Assembly (NCBI RefSeq): GCF_019343495.1
Contig: NZ_CP072549.1
Coordinates: 930,001-994,000, forward strand
Direction of reading: 5' to 3'
From: Acinetobacter lwoffii
Lineage (GTDB): Bacteria > Pseudomonadota > Gammaproteobacteria > Pseudomonadales > Moraxellaceae
Length of the DNA: 64,000 bases
How positions within the stretch are numbered: position 1 is the stretch's first letter; each line of letters starts with the position of its first letter. A program made the translations under genes and the position numbers. Of this stretch, positions 46,301 through 56,294 are shown one piece after another. Below the pieces are notes generated by a model. The model searched no databases and had not been told where the DNA came from. It saw only the letters and a program-made list of their open reading frames with translations.

Positions 46301-46918
46301 TTGGTGGTGGATATTGCCAACTTTCCGAACCGAATGATGATGACCCTGGATGATGGTACGGCACGGATTGAGATTTCAGCCAATCACGAACGCTTCAACC
46401 GCTTTAAAGAGATTATCCAGCTCGATAAAGTGGTGGTGATTGAAGGTGAAATTTATGAGCGTGAAGGCTTTGACCGTCCGATGGGACGCCTCACCAAAGC
46501 ATTTAGCCTGAATGAAATTCGCCAGAAACGTGCCAATAGCATCAAGATTACCCTCACAGCCGAGCATTTCAGCAAGAGCTTGAGCCGTGACTTGCAGCAG
46601 ACTCTGACTCCTTATTGCAATGTCGATATGTCGGCACATATTCCGGTGATTCTATATCTGGATTACCCGTATGCCACGACTGAACTGCATCTGGGTCTCA
46701 ACTGGAAAGTCGCCCCACTGGATGAGCTCCTAGCCAAATTGCGTGATTATTTTGGTAAAGAAGCCTTGCATATTGAGTATCAGGTCAAGTCCAAAGCTGC
46801 CAAAGCCGTGTCCTATGAACAGGCCAAGCCGGTGGATATTCCTCCGCCGCCTGCGGGCATGAGCATGGATGATGCACTGGAGCTGTATCAGGCTGAATCC
46901 CAGCCGCAATATTCATAA
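43346..46918 (+). CDS. dnaE: DNA polymerase III alpha subunit
   Basis: 1190 residues. Replicative polymerase. PHP domain at the N terminus (FVHLGIHTEFSITESIV, PALALTDLSNL), catalytic palm with GPGRGSGAGSLVAY and the PDFDVDFC aspartates, beta-clamp and tau-binding C-terminal parts, an HhH region (VYGLGAIKGVGEAAM) and an OB fold (TVFAGLVVDIANFPNRMMMTLDDGTA). Start ATG 43346. No proofreading domain, so it is DnaE1-type, not PolC. Stands apart from dnaE's usual lpx/acc neighbours of E. coli. Confidence 0.98.
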   Translation: MHFVHLGIHTEFSITESIVRIPDLVKAAEEEQMPALALTDLSNLHAAVKFYGKCLSKRIKPILGSEIRLNDAEHRMTLLAMTNTGWRNLTELVSEGFISGQQLDIPCVQKQWILNQPEDMIALLGMHSDVGKMLMSSNPQKAEPLLEEWVEKFGNRVYLALTRTNRPDEDNFILEAVKLAKKYNIGVVAHNDVHFMTREDYEAHEARVCIADGYVLGDNRRPKTYSPEQYFKSAEEMTALFSDIPSAIENTYHIAKRCNVTLQLGKYFLPDYPIPEGHTIDTFFAHLSKEGLEERLNFLYPPEQRDEDWPEIRKPYDERIEYEINIINSMGFPGYFLIVMDFIQWSKSNGVPVGPGRGSGAGSLVAYSLKITDLDPLRYELLFERFLNPERVSMPDFDVDFCIAGRDRVIDYVARTYGRDAVSQIATFGTMAAKGAIRDVARVLGKSYGLADRISKMIPTKPLGLSLLESLEAEPQLKDIVTNPSNPDHDDAAEIWEMALKLEGITRNTGKHAGGVVISPTKITDFSAVMCDADGTGRVAQFDKDDVESAGLVKFDFLGLRNLTVIEDAVKNINKRIKSDQPLDIAYIPLEDKAAYLVFANANTTAVFQFESVGMKKMLKEARPSKFEEIIAFVSLYRPGPMDLIPDFIHRMHGGDFEYLHPLLEGVLEPTYGIMVYQEQVMQAAQYCAGYTLGGADLLRRAMGKKKPEEMVKQRQIFIEGASKKDIDEATANHIFDYMEKFAGYGFNKSHAAAYALVAYQTAWLKAHYPAEFLSAVLTSEMQNTDNVVFLIDDCRKNNLEVLPPSVNMSLYQFHAIDEQTIVYGLGAIKGVGEAAMQSVIDSRAQEGPFRDLFDFCHRIDLKKINKRTLEALIRSGALDCLGIDRADLMAQLPEAVQAAEQARSNRETGIMDLFGEVEEVQRKPSKPVKPWADEVRLKGEKDTLGLYLTGHPIDVYRNELKAFVPSQINELTPTRRGVNTVFAGLVVDIANFPNRMMMTLDDGTARIEISANHERFNRFKEIIQLDKVVVIEGEIYEREGFDRPMGRLTKAFSLNEIRQKRANSIKITLTAEHFSKSLSRDLQQTLTPYCNVDMSAHIPVILYLDYPYATTELHLGLNWKVAPLDELLAKLRDYFGKEALHIEYQVKSKAAKAVSYEQAKPVDIPPPPAGMSMDDALELYQAESQPQYS

Positions 46919-46955
46919 ATCCTGATCTTTAAAACACCTTAAAATTGGAATCCTC

Positions 46956-47804
46956 ATGAGTCAAATTGACAATGCTGCTGTTTCAGCACATCTCTCCCAT
47001 GTGCGTATTGTCATGGTCAATACCACTTTACCTGCCAATATCGGCAGTGCCTTACGTGCCATGAAAACCATGGGCTTGTCCAAGCTGGTTCTGGTGGCAC
47101 CGAAAACCTATCCGCATCCGGATATTGACGCGCTGGCCGCGGGTGCAACTGACCTGATCGAGCAGATCGAGATTGTCGAAACCCTTGAAGATGCCATTAA
47201 AGACTGCCAGATTGTATTCGGCACCAGCGCACGCAGCCGTACTATTCCCTGGCCGCTGTTAGATGTGCGCCCTGCCGCTGAAAAAGCCATGACCGCCGTG
47301 GTACAAGATCAGCAGGAAGTCGCGATTCTATTTGGCCGCGAAGACCGTGGTCTGACCAATGAAGAACTGGCGATGGCCAATTATCATCTGACTATTCCTG
47401 TGAATACGGACTACGGCGTACTGAATGTAGCTCAGGCGATTCAGGTGATCTGCTATGAGATGCGCATGGCAACGATGAGCCAAATTGAACAACCACGTGA
47501 TGCTAAAGCGACCATGCAAGTCATTGATGGCATTGAAATGGAATGGGATGAACCCTTGGTCAATCATGCGCAGATGGAACAGTTCTATCCACACTTGGAA
47601 AAAATGTTGGCAGAAATTGAATTTATGGATCCAAAAAATCCAAGATTATTGCCTTTACGCTTGCGTCGTCTCTTCGGACGTATACAATTAGATCGTATGG
47701 AATATCACTTACTTCGTGGTATTTTCAGCCGTGTTCAGGCATTGAATAACGGTACCTGGAAAAAATCTTCACACACATCATCACAGGACGAGGATCAAAT
47801 CTAA
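46956..47804 (+). CDS. trmJ: tRNA (cytidine/uridine-2'-O)-methyltransferase TrmJ
   Basis: 282 residues. SPOUT enzyme that 2'-O-methylates position 32 of tRNAs. N-terminal ARIGN-type motif ([21 protein letters not shown]), the knot motifs [13 protein letters not shown] and [23 protein letters not shown]-terminal helical dimerisation segment ([22 protein letters not shown]). Its stop overlaps the cysE start by one base (TAATG). Confidence 0.95.
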   Translation: MSQIDNAAVSAHLSHVRIVMVNTTLPANIGSALRAMKTMGLSKLVLVAPKTYPHPDIDALAAGATDLIEQIEIVETLEDAIKDCQIVFGTSARSRTIPWPLLDVRPAAEKAMTAVVQDQQEVAILFGREDRGLTNEELAMANYHLTIPVNTDYGVLNVAQAIQVICYEMRMATMSQIEQPRDAKATMQVIDGIEMEWDEPLVNHAQMEQFYPHLEKMLAEIEFMDPKNPRLLPLRLRRLFGRIQLDRMEYHLLRGIFSRVQALNNGTWKKSSHTSSQDEDQI

Positions 47805-48613
47805 TGCTAAAACAGCTCAAAGAAGATATACAAGCTGTCTTTGCGCGCGATCCTGCAGCACGCAATACCTTAGAAGTCTTAACCACTTACCCTGGCATTC
47901 ATGCGCTGATCATGCATCGCATGGCACATGAGCTATGGAACAAAGACTGTAAAGGAACTGCGCGTGCGTTGTCTTCGTTTAGCCGGTTTGCCACGGGCAT
48001 TGAAATCCATCCGGGTGCAAAAATTGGCCGCCGTTTCTTTATCGATCACGGTATGGGTGTCGTAATTGGCGAAACTGCTGAAATTGGCGATGATGTCACC
48101 CTTTATCACGGTGTGACTTTGGGTGGAACGACCTGGAATAAAGGTAAACGTCATCCAACGCTAGAAGATGGCGTGGTAGTCGGTGCTGGTGCCAAGATTC
48201 TTGGGCCATTTACCGTAGGTAAAAATGCCAAAGTCGGTTCTAATGCGGTCGTTACCAAAGCGGTTCCTGAAAACGCCACAGCTGTGGGCAACCCGGCACG
48301 TTTTATTACCAAAGACAAACCCAAAGATGATGCTGAAGCCCGTCGTCGTGACTATGCCGAAAGTATCGGTTTCCAGCCCTATGCCGCAACTGAAGACCAG
48401 TCTGATCCGATTTTAGAAGGTATGCGGATTCTGCTGGATCGCATTCAGCAAAATGAAAAACGCATGAACAACTTGTGCAATCGTCTTTCTTTGTTAGATC
48501 CGACCTTTAACAAGCAGCAACAGGATGGCCAGCCTTTGAGCAAAAAAGAGTTGGAGATTCTGGAAGAAGCGCGCCGTGAATGTGAAGCGCAAACCAGCCA
48601 ATCCAAGGCCTGA
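47804..48613 (+). CDS. cysE: Serine O-acetyltransferase CysE
   Basis: 269 residues. Makes O-acetylserine, first step to cysteine. N-terminal helical SATase domain ([29 protein letters not shown]), left-handed beta helix with [29 protein letters not shown] (catalytic His and Asp) and YHGVTLGGT, then a longer C-terminal tail of about 80 residues with charged helices. The tail of this length differs from E. coli CysE, whose C terminus binds CysK; whether it does so here is open. Confidence 0.95.
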   Translation: MLKQLKEDIQAVFARDPAARNTLEVLTTYPGIHALIMHRMAHELWNKDCKGTARALSSFSRFATGIEIHPGAKIGRRFFIDHGMGVVIGETAEIGDDVTLYHGVTLGGTTWNKGKRHPTLEDGVVVGAGAKILGPFTVGKNAKVGSNAVVTKAVPENATAVGNPARFITKDKPKDDAEARRRDYAESIGFQPYAATEDQSDPILEGMRILLDRIQQNEKRMNNLCNRLSLLDPTFNKQQQDGQPLSKKELEILEEARRECEAQTSQSKA

Positions 48614-48721
48614 ATATCACACTTCACTCTGTAACACGGGTTTACTTGCATGATGGTTATAGTTTTCATAGACTGACGATCATGCAATTTTTGAATAGAT
48701 GTTTTAAAAATAACAGAATGG

Positions 48722-49681
48722 ATGACTATTATGACCTTTAAGCCCTTGGCACTTGCTTGCTTAGCATTCACAATTACTGCGTGTTCGATCACTCCTCAGA
48801 AATCTGCTGAGAAACCTGTAGACCAAGTGGTTTTTGTAGAGCCTGAACTGTCCCCACCATTTTATGCTTTAAATCCATTCAATTATAATGAACCGCCTGA
48901 ATTTGAAGTGCATTTGAAAAAGGCTGCGGCCCAGCCTGTAACCAAGATGGTGGTGACGGATCCTAATGATCCATCCAAGCAATTGACCCTGGATGTGAAT
49001 AAACTGATTATTCCAGTGGTAGATAGCAATACCCGTGCAATGCGTTATGCAGCACTTGCCAATTCAAATGAAATCGATATCACTGAAATTGACGATTTTC
49101 TGCAAATGGTCGAAGGTAAGGCACGTCATTATCCACCACGTTTCAGCGATCGTCAGGAACGCCGTGGCTTTGAAGCCAAACTACGTGAAGTCACCCGACA
49201 ACTGGATACTTTAGCGGCCCGTCCAAATGCCTCTTTTGATGTATTGATGCGTGCTTTTAAAGCCAGCGTGATGGCACGTAACCTGGATCTGGGTTCAGTC
49301 TATACTACCAATTCCCTGACCTATGCCCAGCGTATTCTCAAAATCAACCCGGATGATCCTGAAGTCAACTTCTGGTTTGGTTTTGGTCTGTCTGAAGGCG
49401 GTGGTCAACGAGAAGCCATCGCTTATCTGGACAAAGCCATGAAAGCTGGCGTTCAGGAGGCTTATCTTTCTGCAGCCAATAACTATATTGCATTAGAACA
49501 GAAAAAAAATGCCACTCAAACCTTGGCGAACTATAAGGTGAAATATCCGCAAGAAGCTGAAGTAGCCGACCGTCTGATTCAGGAAATTGAAAAAAATGGC
49601 CGCTGGAATGTTTGGCAAATTCTGCAAACATCAACACCCGCTCCGGCTACAGACCCAGCAACAGCACCGGTAACCCCATAA
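48722..49681 (+). CDS. TPR-containing lipoprotein
   Basis: 319 residues. N-terminal lipobox ITAC at 18-21 (15-18 if the ATG at 48731 is used). A proline-rich stretch (EPELSPPFYALNPFNYNEPPEF) is followed by a region without clear family, then TPR-like repeats around 200-275 (YAQRILKINPDDPEVNFWFGFGL, AIAYLDKAMKAG, AYLSAANNYIALEQKK). A Thr/Pro/Ala tail ends the protein. Probably a periplasm-facing lipoprotein; function unknown. Followed by its own terminator. Confidence 0.75.
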   Translation: MTIMTFKPLALACLAFTITACSITPQKSAEKPVDQVVFVEPELSPPFYALNPFNYNEPPEFEVHLKKAAAQPVTKMVVTDPNDPSKQLTLDVNKLIIPVVDSNTRAMRYAALANSNEIDITEIDDFLQMVEGKARHYPPRFSDRQERRGFEAKLREVTRQLDTLAARPNASFDVLMRAFKASVMARNLDLGSVYTTNSLTYAQRILKINPDDPEVNFWFGFGLSEGGGQREAIAYLDKAMKAGVQEAYLSAANNYIALEQKKNATQTLANYKVKYPQEAEVADRLIQEIEKNGRWNVWQILQTSTPAPATDPATAPVTP

Positions 49682-49706
49682 TCAAGATTCGCTTCAATTT
49701 GATTAC

Positions 49707-49734
49707 AAATAGACTGCTACGGCGGTCTATTTTT
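49707..49734 (+). terminator. Terminator of the TPR lipoprotein gene
   Basis: AAATAGACTGC / GCGGTCTATTT stem (one G-U) around TACG with a T run. Confidence 0.82.
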
Positions 49735-49801
49735 ATGGGAAAAAATTAGTAAAATACAAAACATTATCCCGCTTTATAACTTGAATTCAGTGAAAAGTTT
49801 T

Positions 49802-51808
49802 ATGCACGAAAAAATAAATAAAAGATTAATGCTGTGCACTTTACTCATCACCAGCGTACTCAGCGGCTGTCAGGTGGTCAGTGTTAAGGAACAGGCGATT
49901 AATGTCACGCTGAACAATGAGCGTGACAGCATCTTGACCCGCGACAAGCTTAGCGAAGCCAGTCTGAATGTGTTGTCCATGACAGGTCGTGAAGCTCAGA
50001 TCTGTATTGATCAGCCCGAAGAATGTGTGGAAGATCTGAAAAGTATTCCCCAGATTTTAGATGAACAATTGCTTTCTACAGCAAGTGAATTATATCTAGC
50101 CAACTCCTTACAAAATGCCAAGTCTGCCGAATGCAACACCGGTGTTTTAAACAAAACCCGATCACCGGAAAAACAGCAACAACACAAGCAGAATATCCAG
50201 AAATGTCTGGATCAGCAGCTCACTATGCTGGATAAAAGCATTCGTTATAGCTATGCCTATCTATTTAAAACCGAGCGTGCGCCGCAAGAGCGTATTTTTG
50301 ATAACCGCCAGGTTCAGATTCGTGACTTTTATAACCTGGCGATTGCCCATCTGATTCAACGCTATGCTGAACGTTATAAAACCAAACAGTCCGGCCAGCG
50401 CATTCAGGTCGGTGATAGTGTATACACCATTGATCTGGAAAATTTTCCGCAGCTGAAAAACCAGACCATTGAACAGCTGATGTCTACCTATAATATGAAC
50501 TTTTCCGGCCTACGTTCCATCACCCGCCGTGATGGTTTTGGTTCAGAATTTTTAGTGGTCTTACCTGAAGCACAGCAAACCGAGCAGGATAAAAAATATA
50601 TTGTCGATCCGCTCAAGCACAACTATCCAAATGGTAAAAATCCAAACATTCATTCAGCCCGCTATCTGGCGACCACCATTACCGCTGTACCCAAATCCGC
50701 GAATTCGACCGAACAGATTTTATCTACTTCGGAGTTTCACCTGAAACTCTATGATCCTTATAAGCATGAAAAGATCAAAGTGGCTTCGAAAGAATATGCG
50801 CTGGCCGCCAACTTTTCTGCACCTTACGGCTTATGGCTGGCCGAGAACAATCTGGGGCGTTTAGCCTATCTGACCCTGATTAATCGCGAAGACAGTCTGA
50901 GCATGCCGCATCTGTATATGCTGGAACCTTATAATCCGGACAAGAAAGTGCTGGTATTGATTCATGGCTTGGCCAGTAGTCCTGAAGCCTGGATTCGTCT
51001 GACCAACGACATTATGGGTGATCCGGTATTAAGAGAAAATTTCCAGGTCTGGCAGGTATTTTATTCTACTAATATGCCGATTCTGGAAAGCCGTTTTCAA
51101 ATTAATGCAGTGGTTCAGCAAGGCTTTGCCCAGGTCGCGAACAATGCGCCAGCCAAAAAAGATGCGGTACTGGTCGGACACAGTATGGGAGGAGTGATTG
51201 CCCGTTTAATGGTCAGTCAGGCCGATATTACCCAAGATGCATTTAAGCTGGTACAAAATACCCGCATTGCCCAGTTTAAAGATAATCCGTTATTTAAAGC
51301 ACGCCTGCAAATGCAGCCTATTCCGAACTTTAGCCGAGCCATTTTCTTAGCGACACCGCATCGTGGAACGGAATATGCCGACCGCTGGCACACCAAACTG
51401 GCCCGTAAAATTATCCGTATACCGGGCGCATTTTTGGGTGCCTTTGCCGATACCCTGCAAGGTGAGATCGGGTTAAAGGAGTTTGTTAAAGAACTGGGGC
51501 ATGACCTGATTCAGAATGGTCCGAGTGATCTCAGTGAAAATTCGAAATTTACTGCATTAACTGAGGATATTCAGCCTTCTAAAAATATCAAATTTCATTC
51601 TATTATCGGCAATACCGTAGATACGCAAGATACCAAGCTCATGAGCGATGATATCGTTTCATATGAGAGTGCTTACCTAAATGGTGCTGTATCTAGCAAA
51701 GTCATTAAGGGTGGTCACTCGATTCAGGAAACGCCTGAAGCCGTACTGGAATTACGCCGGATTCTCAGATTACATCTGACCGACCTTGGTCTTTATGGTC
51801 CGGAATAA
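49802..51808 (+). CDS. Lipase-like alpha/beta-hydrolase lipoprotein
   Basis: 668 residues from ATG 49802. Signal peptide with lipobox LSGC (C23). An N-terminal region of about 370 residues of unknown type precedes an alpha/beta-hydrolase domain: LVLIHGLASSPEAWIRL (oxyanion HG), VLVGHSMGGVIARLM (nucleophile Ser in GHSMGG), FLATPHRGTEYADRW, and a likely catalytic His in KGGHSIQETPEA. This is the PGAP1/lipase-type pattern of a membrane-bound esterase acting on lipids in the envelope. Substrate unknown. An upstream TTG start would spoil the signal peptide. Confidence 0.85.
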   Translation: MHEKINKRLMLCTLLITSVLSGCQVVSVKEQAINVTLNNERDSILTRDKLSEASLNVLSMTGREAQICIDQPEECVEDLKSIPQILDEQLLSTASELYLANSLQNAKSAECNTGVLNKTRSPEKQQQHKQNIQKCLDQQLTMLDKSIRYSYAYLFKTERAPQERIFDNRQVQIRDFYNLAIAHLIQRYAERYKTKQSGQRIQVGDSVYTIDLENFPQLKNQTIEQLMSTYNMNFSGLRSITRRDGFGSEFLVVLPEAQQTEQDKKYIVDPLKHNYPNGKNPNIHSARYLATTITAVPKSANSTEQILSTSEFHLKLYDPYKHEKIKVASKEYALAANFSAPYGLWLAENNLGRLAYLTLINREDSLSMPHLYMLEPYNPDKKVLVLIHGLASSPEAWIRLTNDIMGDPVLRENFQVWQVFYSTNMPILESRFQINAVVQQGFAQVANNAPAKKDAVLVGHSMGGVIARLMVSQADITQDAFKLVQNTRIAQFKDNPLFKARLQMQPIPNFSRAIFLATPHRGTEYADRWHTKLARKIIRIPGAFLGAFADTLQGEIGLKEFVKELGHDLIQNGPSDLSENSKFTALTEDIQPSKNIKFHSIIGNTVDTQDTKLMSDDIVSYESAYLNGAVSSKVIKGGHSIQETPEAVLELRRILRLHLTDLGLYGPE

Positions 51809-51830
51809 TCTATCGTCTTGATTGAGACTC

Positions 51831-51866
51831 ACCACCGCATGTTCACATCCGGTGGTTTATTTTTTA
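51831..51866 (+). terminator. Terminator of the lipase-like gene
   Basis: ACCACCG / CGGTGGT stem with a 12-nt loop, then TTTATTTTTT. Confidence 0.85.
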
Positions 51867-52143
51867 AAATTGCAAATAGTGCTGAATAAGAAGCCATAGC
51901 GGCAGATCTGAGCGCTGACTTAAACATTCATCTGGAATTTCATTTCTTTCTAAAAATTAAATTTGATAGACTTGCTGCAATACAGCTTTAAAGCTGAATT
52001 GAATCAGCAGATTCATTTCACATTTTCGATCTCCTATGCTCAATCATGTGGGATTGGCCAGACTGAAAACGTGCTTTAAATTTTCCTGCATAGCCTATTG
52101 AGCAGTATTTGCATTTATCTCTTGTTGAAAGGATTTATTTTTA
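51867..52143. other. Gap upstream of mutS
   Basis: About 280 bp. It holds a perfect 14-bp palindrome CAGCTTTAAAGCTG (51983-51996) and close after it TGAAT-CAGCAG-ATTCA (52000-52015). Nothing else recognisable; the mutS promoter should be here. Confidence 0.5.
51983..51996. promoter_or_regulatory. 14-bp perfect palindrome upstream of mutS
   Basis: CAGCTTTAAAGCTG, a dyad of operator size. Function unknown. Confidence 0.3.
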
Positions 52144-54777
52144 ATGACCAGTTCAGAAATTATGGCTGATCTTTCTACCTTAACGCCCATGATGCAGCAA
52201 TACATGTCGGTGAAAATGCAGCATCCGCATTCTTTGATGTTTTATCGTATGGGTGATTTTTATGAACTGTTCTTTGAAGATGCACACAAGGCAGCCAAGA
52301 TTTTAGGCATTACCCTGACCCATCGTGGTAAAGCCAATGGTCAGCCGATTCCTATGGCGGGCGTGCCTTATCATGCAGCCGAGGGCTATCTGGCACGTCT
52401 GGTCAAAAAAGGCGAAACCGTGGTGATCTGCGAGCAGATCGGCGAGGTTACTGGGAAAGGACCGGTTGAGCGTGGTGTAGTTCGGATTATTACGCCGGGC
52501 ACCCTGACCGATGATGCCATGCTCGGTGCACATCAAAGCTCGAATCTGGTGGCTTTATGTATTCAGCAGAGTCAGATTGGCATTGCACTTCTCGATCTCA
52601 GCGCTGGCTTATTTAAAGTACAGCAGCAGGATTATGATCTTAACCAGCTCATGATTGAACTGGCACGTTTGATGCCAAGCGAAATTCTGCTGGATGAAAG
52701 TATCACTGATCCAACATTGACCGAACAACTCAAACAGCAACTGGATATCTCGGTCACCAAACGTCCCGATGTCGACTTCAACCTGAACAATGCGCAAAAA
52801 ACCTTATGCGACCAGTTTGCTGTCAGCACGCTTTCAGGTTTCGGCATTGATCATTTACCTTTGGCTAAAGCAGCGGCTGCGGCACTGATTCACTATGCAA
52901 AAGAAACCCAGAAAACTGCGTTACCGCATATCCGTACGATTCAGCTAGAACAAAGTTCAGATTTTATTGCTTTGGATCCGGTGACACGCCGTAATCTTGA
53001 ACTGATTGAGCCTTTATTTGAACATGGGACATCCTTATTTCAACTGATCAATGACTGTCAGACTGCTATGGGTGGACGCTTGCTCAGTCGCACCCTGATG
53101 CAACCTTTACGCGATACCGCGCTGCTGGATGAGCGCCTGGATGCCATTCAAGCCTTGCTGCAAGGTTTCCACGAAGCACCTGTACGTCTGGTGCTTAAAG
53201 AGATTAGCGATATTGAACGCGTGCTGAGCCGTATTGCGCTTGGCAGTGCCCGCCCACGTGATCTGGTACAACTGCGTCAGGCCTGTGCGCAAATTCCATT
53301 TTTACGTCATGCCCTGCAACCGATTGTGAGTCAGCAACAGTCCACGCTCTTGGTGCAGCTCAATGAAGAACTCGGCGACTTCCATGGTTTGCATCAACGC
53401 CTGATGTCAGCCATTGTAGAAAATCCACCCGTCCTGCTGCGTGATGGTAATGTCATTGCAGAAGGTTTTGACAGTGAACTGGATGAACTGCGTCAGATTC
53501 GTGATCATGCCAGCCAGTTCCTGATTGATCTGGAAATCAAAGAGCGTGAACAAAGCGGCATTCCGGGACTGAAAATCGGCTATAACCGTGTTAGTGGCTA
53601 TTATATTGAGTTAACCCGAGCACAAGCCGAACAGGCACCCGAGCATTATATCCGCAGGCAAACCCTGAAAAATGCCGAACGCTACATCACGCCTGAACTG
53701 AAAGCATTTGAAGACAAAGTCTTATCTAGCGAATCACGTGCCTTGGCTCGTGAAAAAATGCTGTTTGAAATGCTGCTGGATGAACTGCGTCAGGATATCG
53801 GTAATTTACAGATGATGAGCAGCGCCATTGCCCAGATTGATCTGATCGCTAACTTTGCCCATCAGGCACGTTTACGCAACTGGTCGCGTCCAAAATTCAG
53901 CCCTGAGGTCGGCGTGAGTATCACTGCCGGACGACATCCGGTGGTAGAAGCCCTGAGTAAAACGGCCTTTACCCCGAACGATACACGACTGGATTTTTCC
54001 CATCGAATGGCGATTATTACCGGCCCCAACATGGGCGGTAAATCCACATTTATGCGCCAGACTGCATTGATCGTGTTGCTAGCTTATTGTGGCGCCTATG
54101 TTCCAGCGCAAGCTGCAACCCTAGGCCCTGTGGATCGTGTCTTCACCCGTATTGGCTCTGCTGATGATTTGTCTACAGGCAAATCGACCTTTATGGTGGA
54201 AATGACTGAAACCTCACAAATCCTGCATCATGCCACCAGCCAGTCTTTGGTACTGATGGATGAAGTCGGCCGTGGAACCAGTACCTATGATGGCTTGTCT
54301 CTGGCTTGGGCCTGTGTGCTGGATCTGATCAAACGCATTCAATGTTTATGTCTATTTGCCACCCATTATTTCGAACTGACCGAGCTGGATAAGGAAAGTG
54401 GCATTAATAACTACCATGTCACGGCCAAAGAGCTGAATGGCAATCTGATTTTATTGCATAAGGTACAACATGGCCCAGCCAGTCAGAGTCATGGCTTGCA
54501 GGTCGCCAAACTGGCAGGCATTCCGGCTGCAGTGATTAAAGAAGCGCAAAACCGCTTAAAGATTCTGGAAAAACAGCATCAGGCCAAGCCACTGAGCCCG
54601 CAGCATGATCTGTTTGCAATGCCTGAAGTTATGGAGCCTATAGAACGTATCATCGAAATTGAGAAAGAATCGCCTGCACTGGACTTACTCGAAGATATTG
54701 ATGTAGATAGTTTAACTCCGCGTGAAGCCTTGCAGCAGTTATATGCGCTCAAAGACCTGATCAAACAGCCAAGTTAA
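52144..54777 (+). CDS. mutS: DNA mismatch repair protein MutS
   Basis: 877 residues. Mismatch-reading FYE motif in the N-terminal domain ([12 protein letters not shown]), connector, lever and clamp regions, then the ATPase with Walker [14 protein letters not shown], Walker [17 protein letters not shown] and [10 protein letters not shown]. The C-terminal tetramer/helix part ends [15 protein letters not shown]. MutS finds mismatches and recruits MutL. Start ATG 52144; the in-frame ATG eight codons in ([15 protein letters not shown]) may be the true start. fdxA follows. Confidence 0.98.
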   Translation: MTSSEIMADLSTLTPMMQQYMSVKMQHPHSLMFYRMGDFYELFFEDAHKAAKILGITLTHRGKANGQPIPMAGVPYHAAEGYLARLVKKGETVVICEQIGEVTGKGPVERGVVRIITPGTLTDDAMLGAHQSSNLVALCIQQSQIGIALLDLSAGLFKVQQQDYDLNQLMIELARLMPSEILLDESITDPTLTEQLKQQLDISVTKRPDVDFNLNNAQKTLCDQFAVSTLSGFGIDHLPLAKAAAAALIHYAKETQKTALPHIRTIQLEQSSDFIALDPVTRRNLELIEPLFEHGTSLFQLINDCQTAMGGRLLSRTLMQPLRDTALLDERLDAIQALLQGFHEAPVRLVLKEISDIERVLSRIALGSARPRDLVQLRQACAQIPFLRHALQPIVSQQQSTLLVQLNEELGDFHGLHQRLMSAIVENPPVLLRDGNVIAEGFDSELDELRQIRDHASQFLIDLEIKEREQSGIPGLKIGYNRVSGYYIELTRAQAEQAPEHYIRRQTLKNAERYITPELKAFEDKVLSSESRALAREKMLFEMLLDELRQDIGNLQMMSSAIAQIDLIANFAHQARLRNWSRPKFSPEVGVSITAGRHPVVEALSKTAFTPNDTRLDFSHRMAIITGPNMGGKSTFMRQTALIVLLAYCGAYVPAQAATLGPVDRVFTRIGSADDLSTGKSTFMVEMTETSQILHHATSQSLVLMDEVGRGTSTYDGLSLAWACVLDLIKRIQCLCLFATHYFELTELDKESGINNYHVTAKELNGNLILLHKVQHGPASQSHGLQVAKLAGIPAAVIKEAQNRLKILEKQHQAKPLSPQHDLFAMPEVMEPIERIIEIEKESPALDLLEDIDVDSLTPREALQQLYALKDLIKQPS

Positions 54778-54807
54778 TTCTCGGTCCTAGACCTCATCTG
54801 GCATAGG

Positions 54808-54863
54808 GTCGATGTCCTGAACATACCGATGAATGCTGTAATTCATCGGTATGCGACCTTTTT
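54808..54863 (+). terminator. Terminator of mutS
   Basis: Perfect 13-bp stem CATACCGATGAAT / ATTCATCGGTATG, extended outward by GGTCG/CGACC, then CTTTTTTC. Confidence 0.88.
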
Positions 54864-54981
54864 TCAAATTTAACAGCCCTATATATAACAAATATCAATA
54901 AAAGGAATTGTTAGTTCCCCCTGTTTTTGCCTAAAATACAGCATTCGTAATTAGAACCATATTTTTTAGGTAGCTGTCGCC

Positions 54982-55305
54982 ATGACCTTCGTTGTCACTG
55001 AAAATTGTATTAAATGTAAATATCAAGACTGTGTTGAAGTTTGCCCTGTAGACTGTTTCTATGAAGGTCCTAACTTCCTTGTGATTAACCCGGACGAATG
55101 TATCGACTGTGCGTTATGCGAACCTGAATGCCCGGCAAATGCAATTTTCTCTGAAGACGAATTACCAGAAGGTCAGGAAGTCTTTATTGAACTGAATGCT
55201 GACCTGTCACAAAAATGGCCAAATATCACACAAATTGGTGACCAGCCAGCAGACCGTGAAGAATGGAATGGCAAAGCAGACAAATTACAATACCTTGAAA
55301 AGTAA
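54982..55305 (+). CDS. fdxA: 7Fe ferredoxin FdxA
   Basis: 107 residues. Two cluster motifs: [18 protein letters not shown] near the N terminus, which in this family holds one 3Fe-4S and part of one 4Fe-4S cluster, and [16 protein letters not shown] for the rest. Acidic protein with a C-terminal extension of about 35 residues, as in Azotobacter/Pseudomonas FdxA. Low-potential electron carrier. Downstream of mutS as in related genomes. Confidence 0.95.
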   Translation: MTFVVTENCIKCKYQDCVEVCPVDCFYEGPNFLVINPDECIDCALCEPECPANAIFSEDELPEGQEVFIELNADLSQKWPNITQIGDQPADREEWNGKADKLQYLEK

Positions 55306-55320
55306 TTAGTTTAAACTTTA

Positions 55321-55348
55321 AAAGATCAGCAAATGCTGATCTTTTTTA
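55321..55348 (+). terminator. Terminator of fdxA
   Basis: AAAGATCAGC / GCTGATCTTT stem with a short A-rich loop and T run. Confidence 0.9.
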
Positions 55349-55442
55349 TACTCAACGCACACATTTCATTGCAATATTCTCCAAATTTCTCCCTATATTT
55401 AGTCTAAAATAGCGCTATTTTGTAAATATCTGATTTCTATAA

Positions 55443-56162
55443 ATGAAGAACTTGTTAAAGGGATTATTGAGTCTTTGTATAATTCCTCTTGTTTTTGTGG
55501 GCTGTACCACGACCACAAAACAACCTGGACAGGCCACCACACCTGCTGGAAAACGGATTTACATTCCACAAGAACGTGTTCAATACGATCGTAAAGCCCA
55601 CCCAAAAACTGTGCCTTATGTGTATACCCACTGGGTATCGGCACTGGATAATTTGTCACGCGTGCGTGAATATGAGGTTTTTCTGGAACGTCATGGGGTT
55701 GGCAATATCATTCCGAGTTTCGAATTGATGCGTACTGCACGTGATTGGGCCAAGTGTGGCCGTTCCCAATACATGATTCCAAGCCGTGAATTATGGGCCA
55801 ATCAGATCCCAACTTTAAAAGTCTTTAAATATCTGGTTGCAGCCAATGTACTGACTGATTTTGAAGTCACGTCAGTCTATCGTGACCTGCCTTTAAACCA
55901 GTGTGCCGGTGGTGCCAACTCTTCACGCCATCTGTACAACTCTGCCATCGATTTCCGGATTGGGCCTGAATATCCCCAAGCACAAGATTATAGTTATATT
56001 GAAAATACCAAGTTTAAATTGTGCCAGTTCTGGGTGCAGCATGGTCAAAGCCTGAATATGGGACTCGGCATGTATGCTTCTGGCCAGATCCACATCGATA
56101 CCCAAGGTTATCGTACTTGGGGACCGAGTTTAGGCCGTAATTCCTCAATGTGTAATTACTAA
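55443..56162 (+). CDS. M15-like peptidase domain lipoprotein
   Basis: 239 residues. Lipobox VFVGC (C21), a Thr-rich linker, then a domain with SVYRDLPLN, GGANSSRHLYNSAIDFRIG and GQIHIDTQG. The SRHLxxSAIDF element equals the SxHxxGxAxD zinc motif of the M15/VanY-type peptidases (His and Asp) and HID gives the second His, so a zinc-dependent peptidoglycan cross-link or side-chain hydrolase is likely. The usual Gly after HL is replaced here by Asn, a small deviation. Anchored in the envelope. Promoter close behind the fdxA terminator. Confidence 0.8.
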   Translation: MKNLLKGLLSLCIIPLVFVGCTTTTKQPGQATTPAGKRIYIPQERVQYDRKAHPKTVPYVYTHWVSALDNLSRVREYEVFLERHGVGNIIPSFELMRTARDWAKCGRSQYMIPSRELWANQIPTLKVFKYLVAANVLTDFEVTSVYRDLPLNQCAGGANSSRHLYNSAIDFRIGPEYPQAQDYSYIENTKFKLCQFWVQHGQSLNMGLGMYASGQIHIDTQGYRTWGPSLGRNSSMCNY

Positions 56163-56175
56163 GTCATGACAACCA

Positions 56176-56212
56176 CTCTACAAAGTTCATTCAGGACATT
56201 GTAGAGCCTAAA
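56176..56212 (+). terminator. Weak hairpin after the M15-like gene
   Basis: CTCTACAA / TTGTAGAG 8-bp stem with a 15-nt loop, followed by CCTAAAAAA and no T run. Might act as a weak terminator. Confidence 0.35.
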
Positions 56213-56294
56213 AAATCATCACCTATAGAACAATAAATTGCGCTCTGCCGCGAAAAGTTTAAAATGCACGCATCGCAATCGAGGTGCTAAGACT

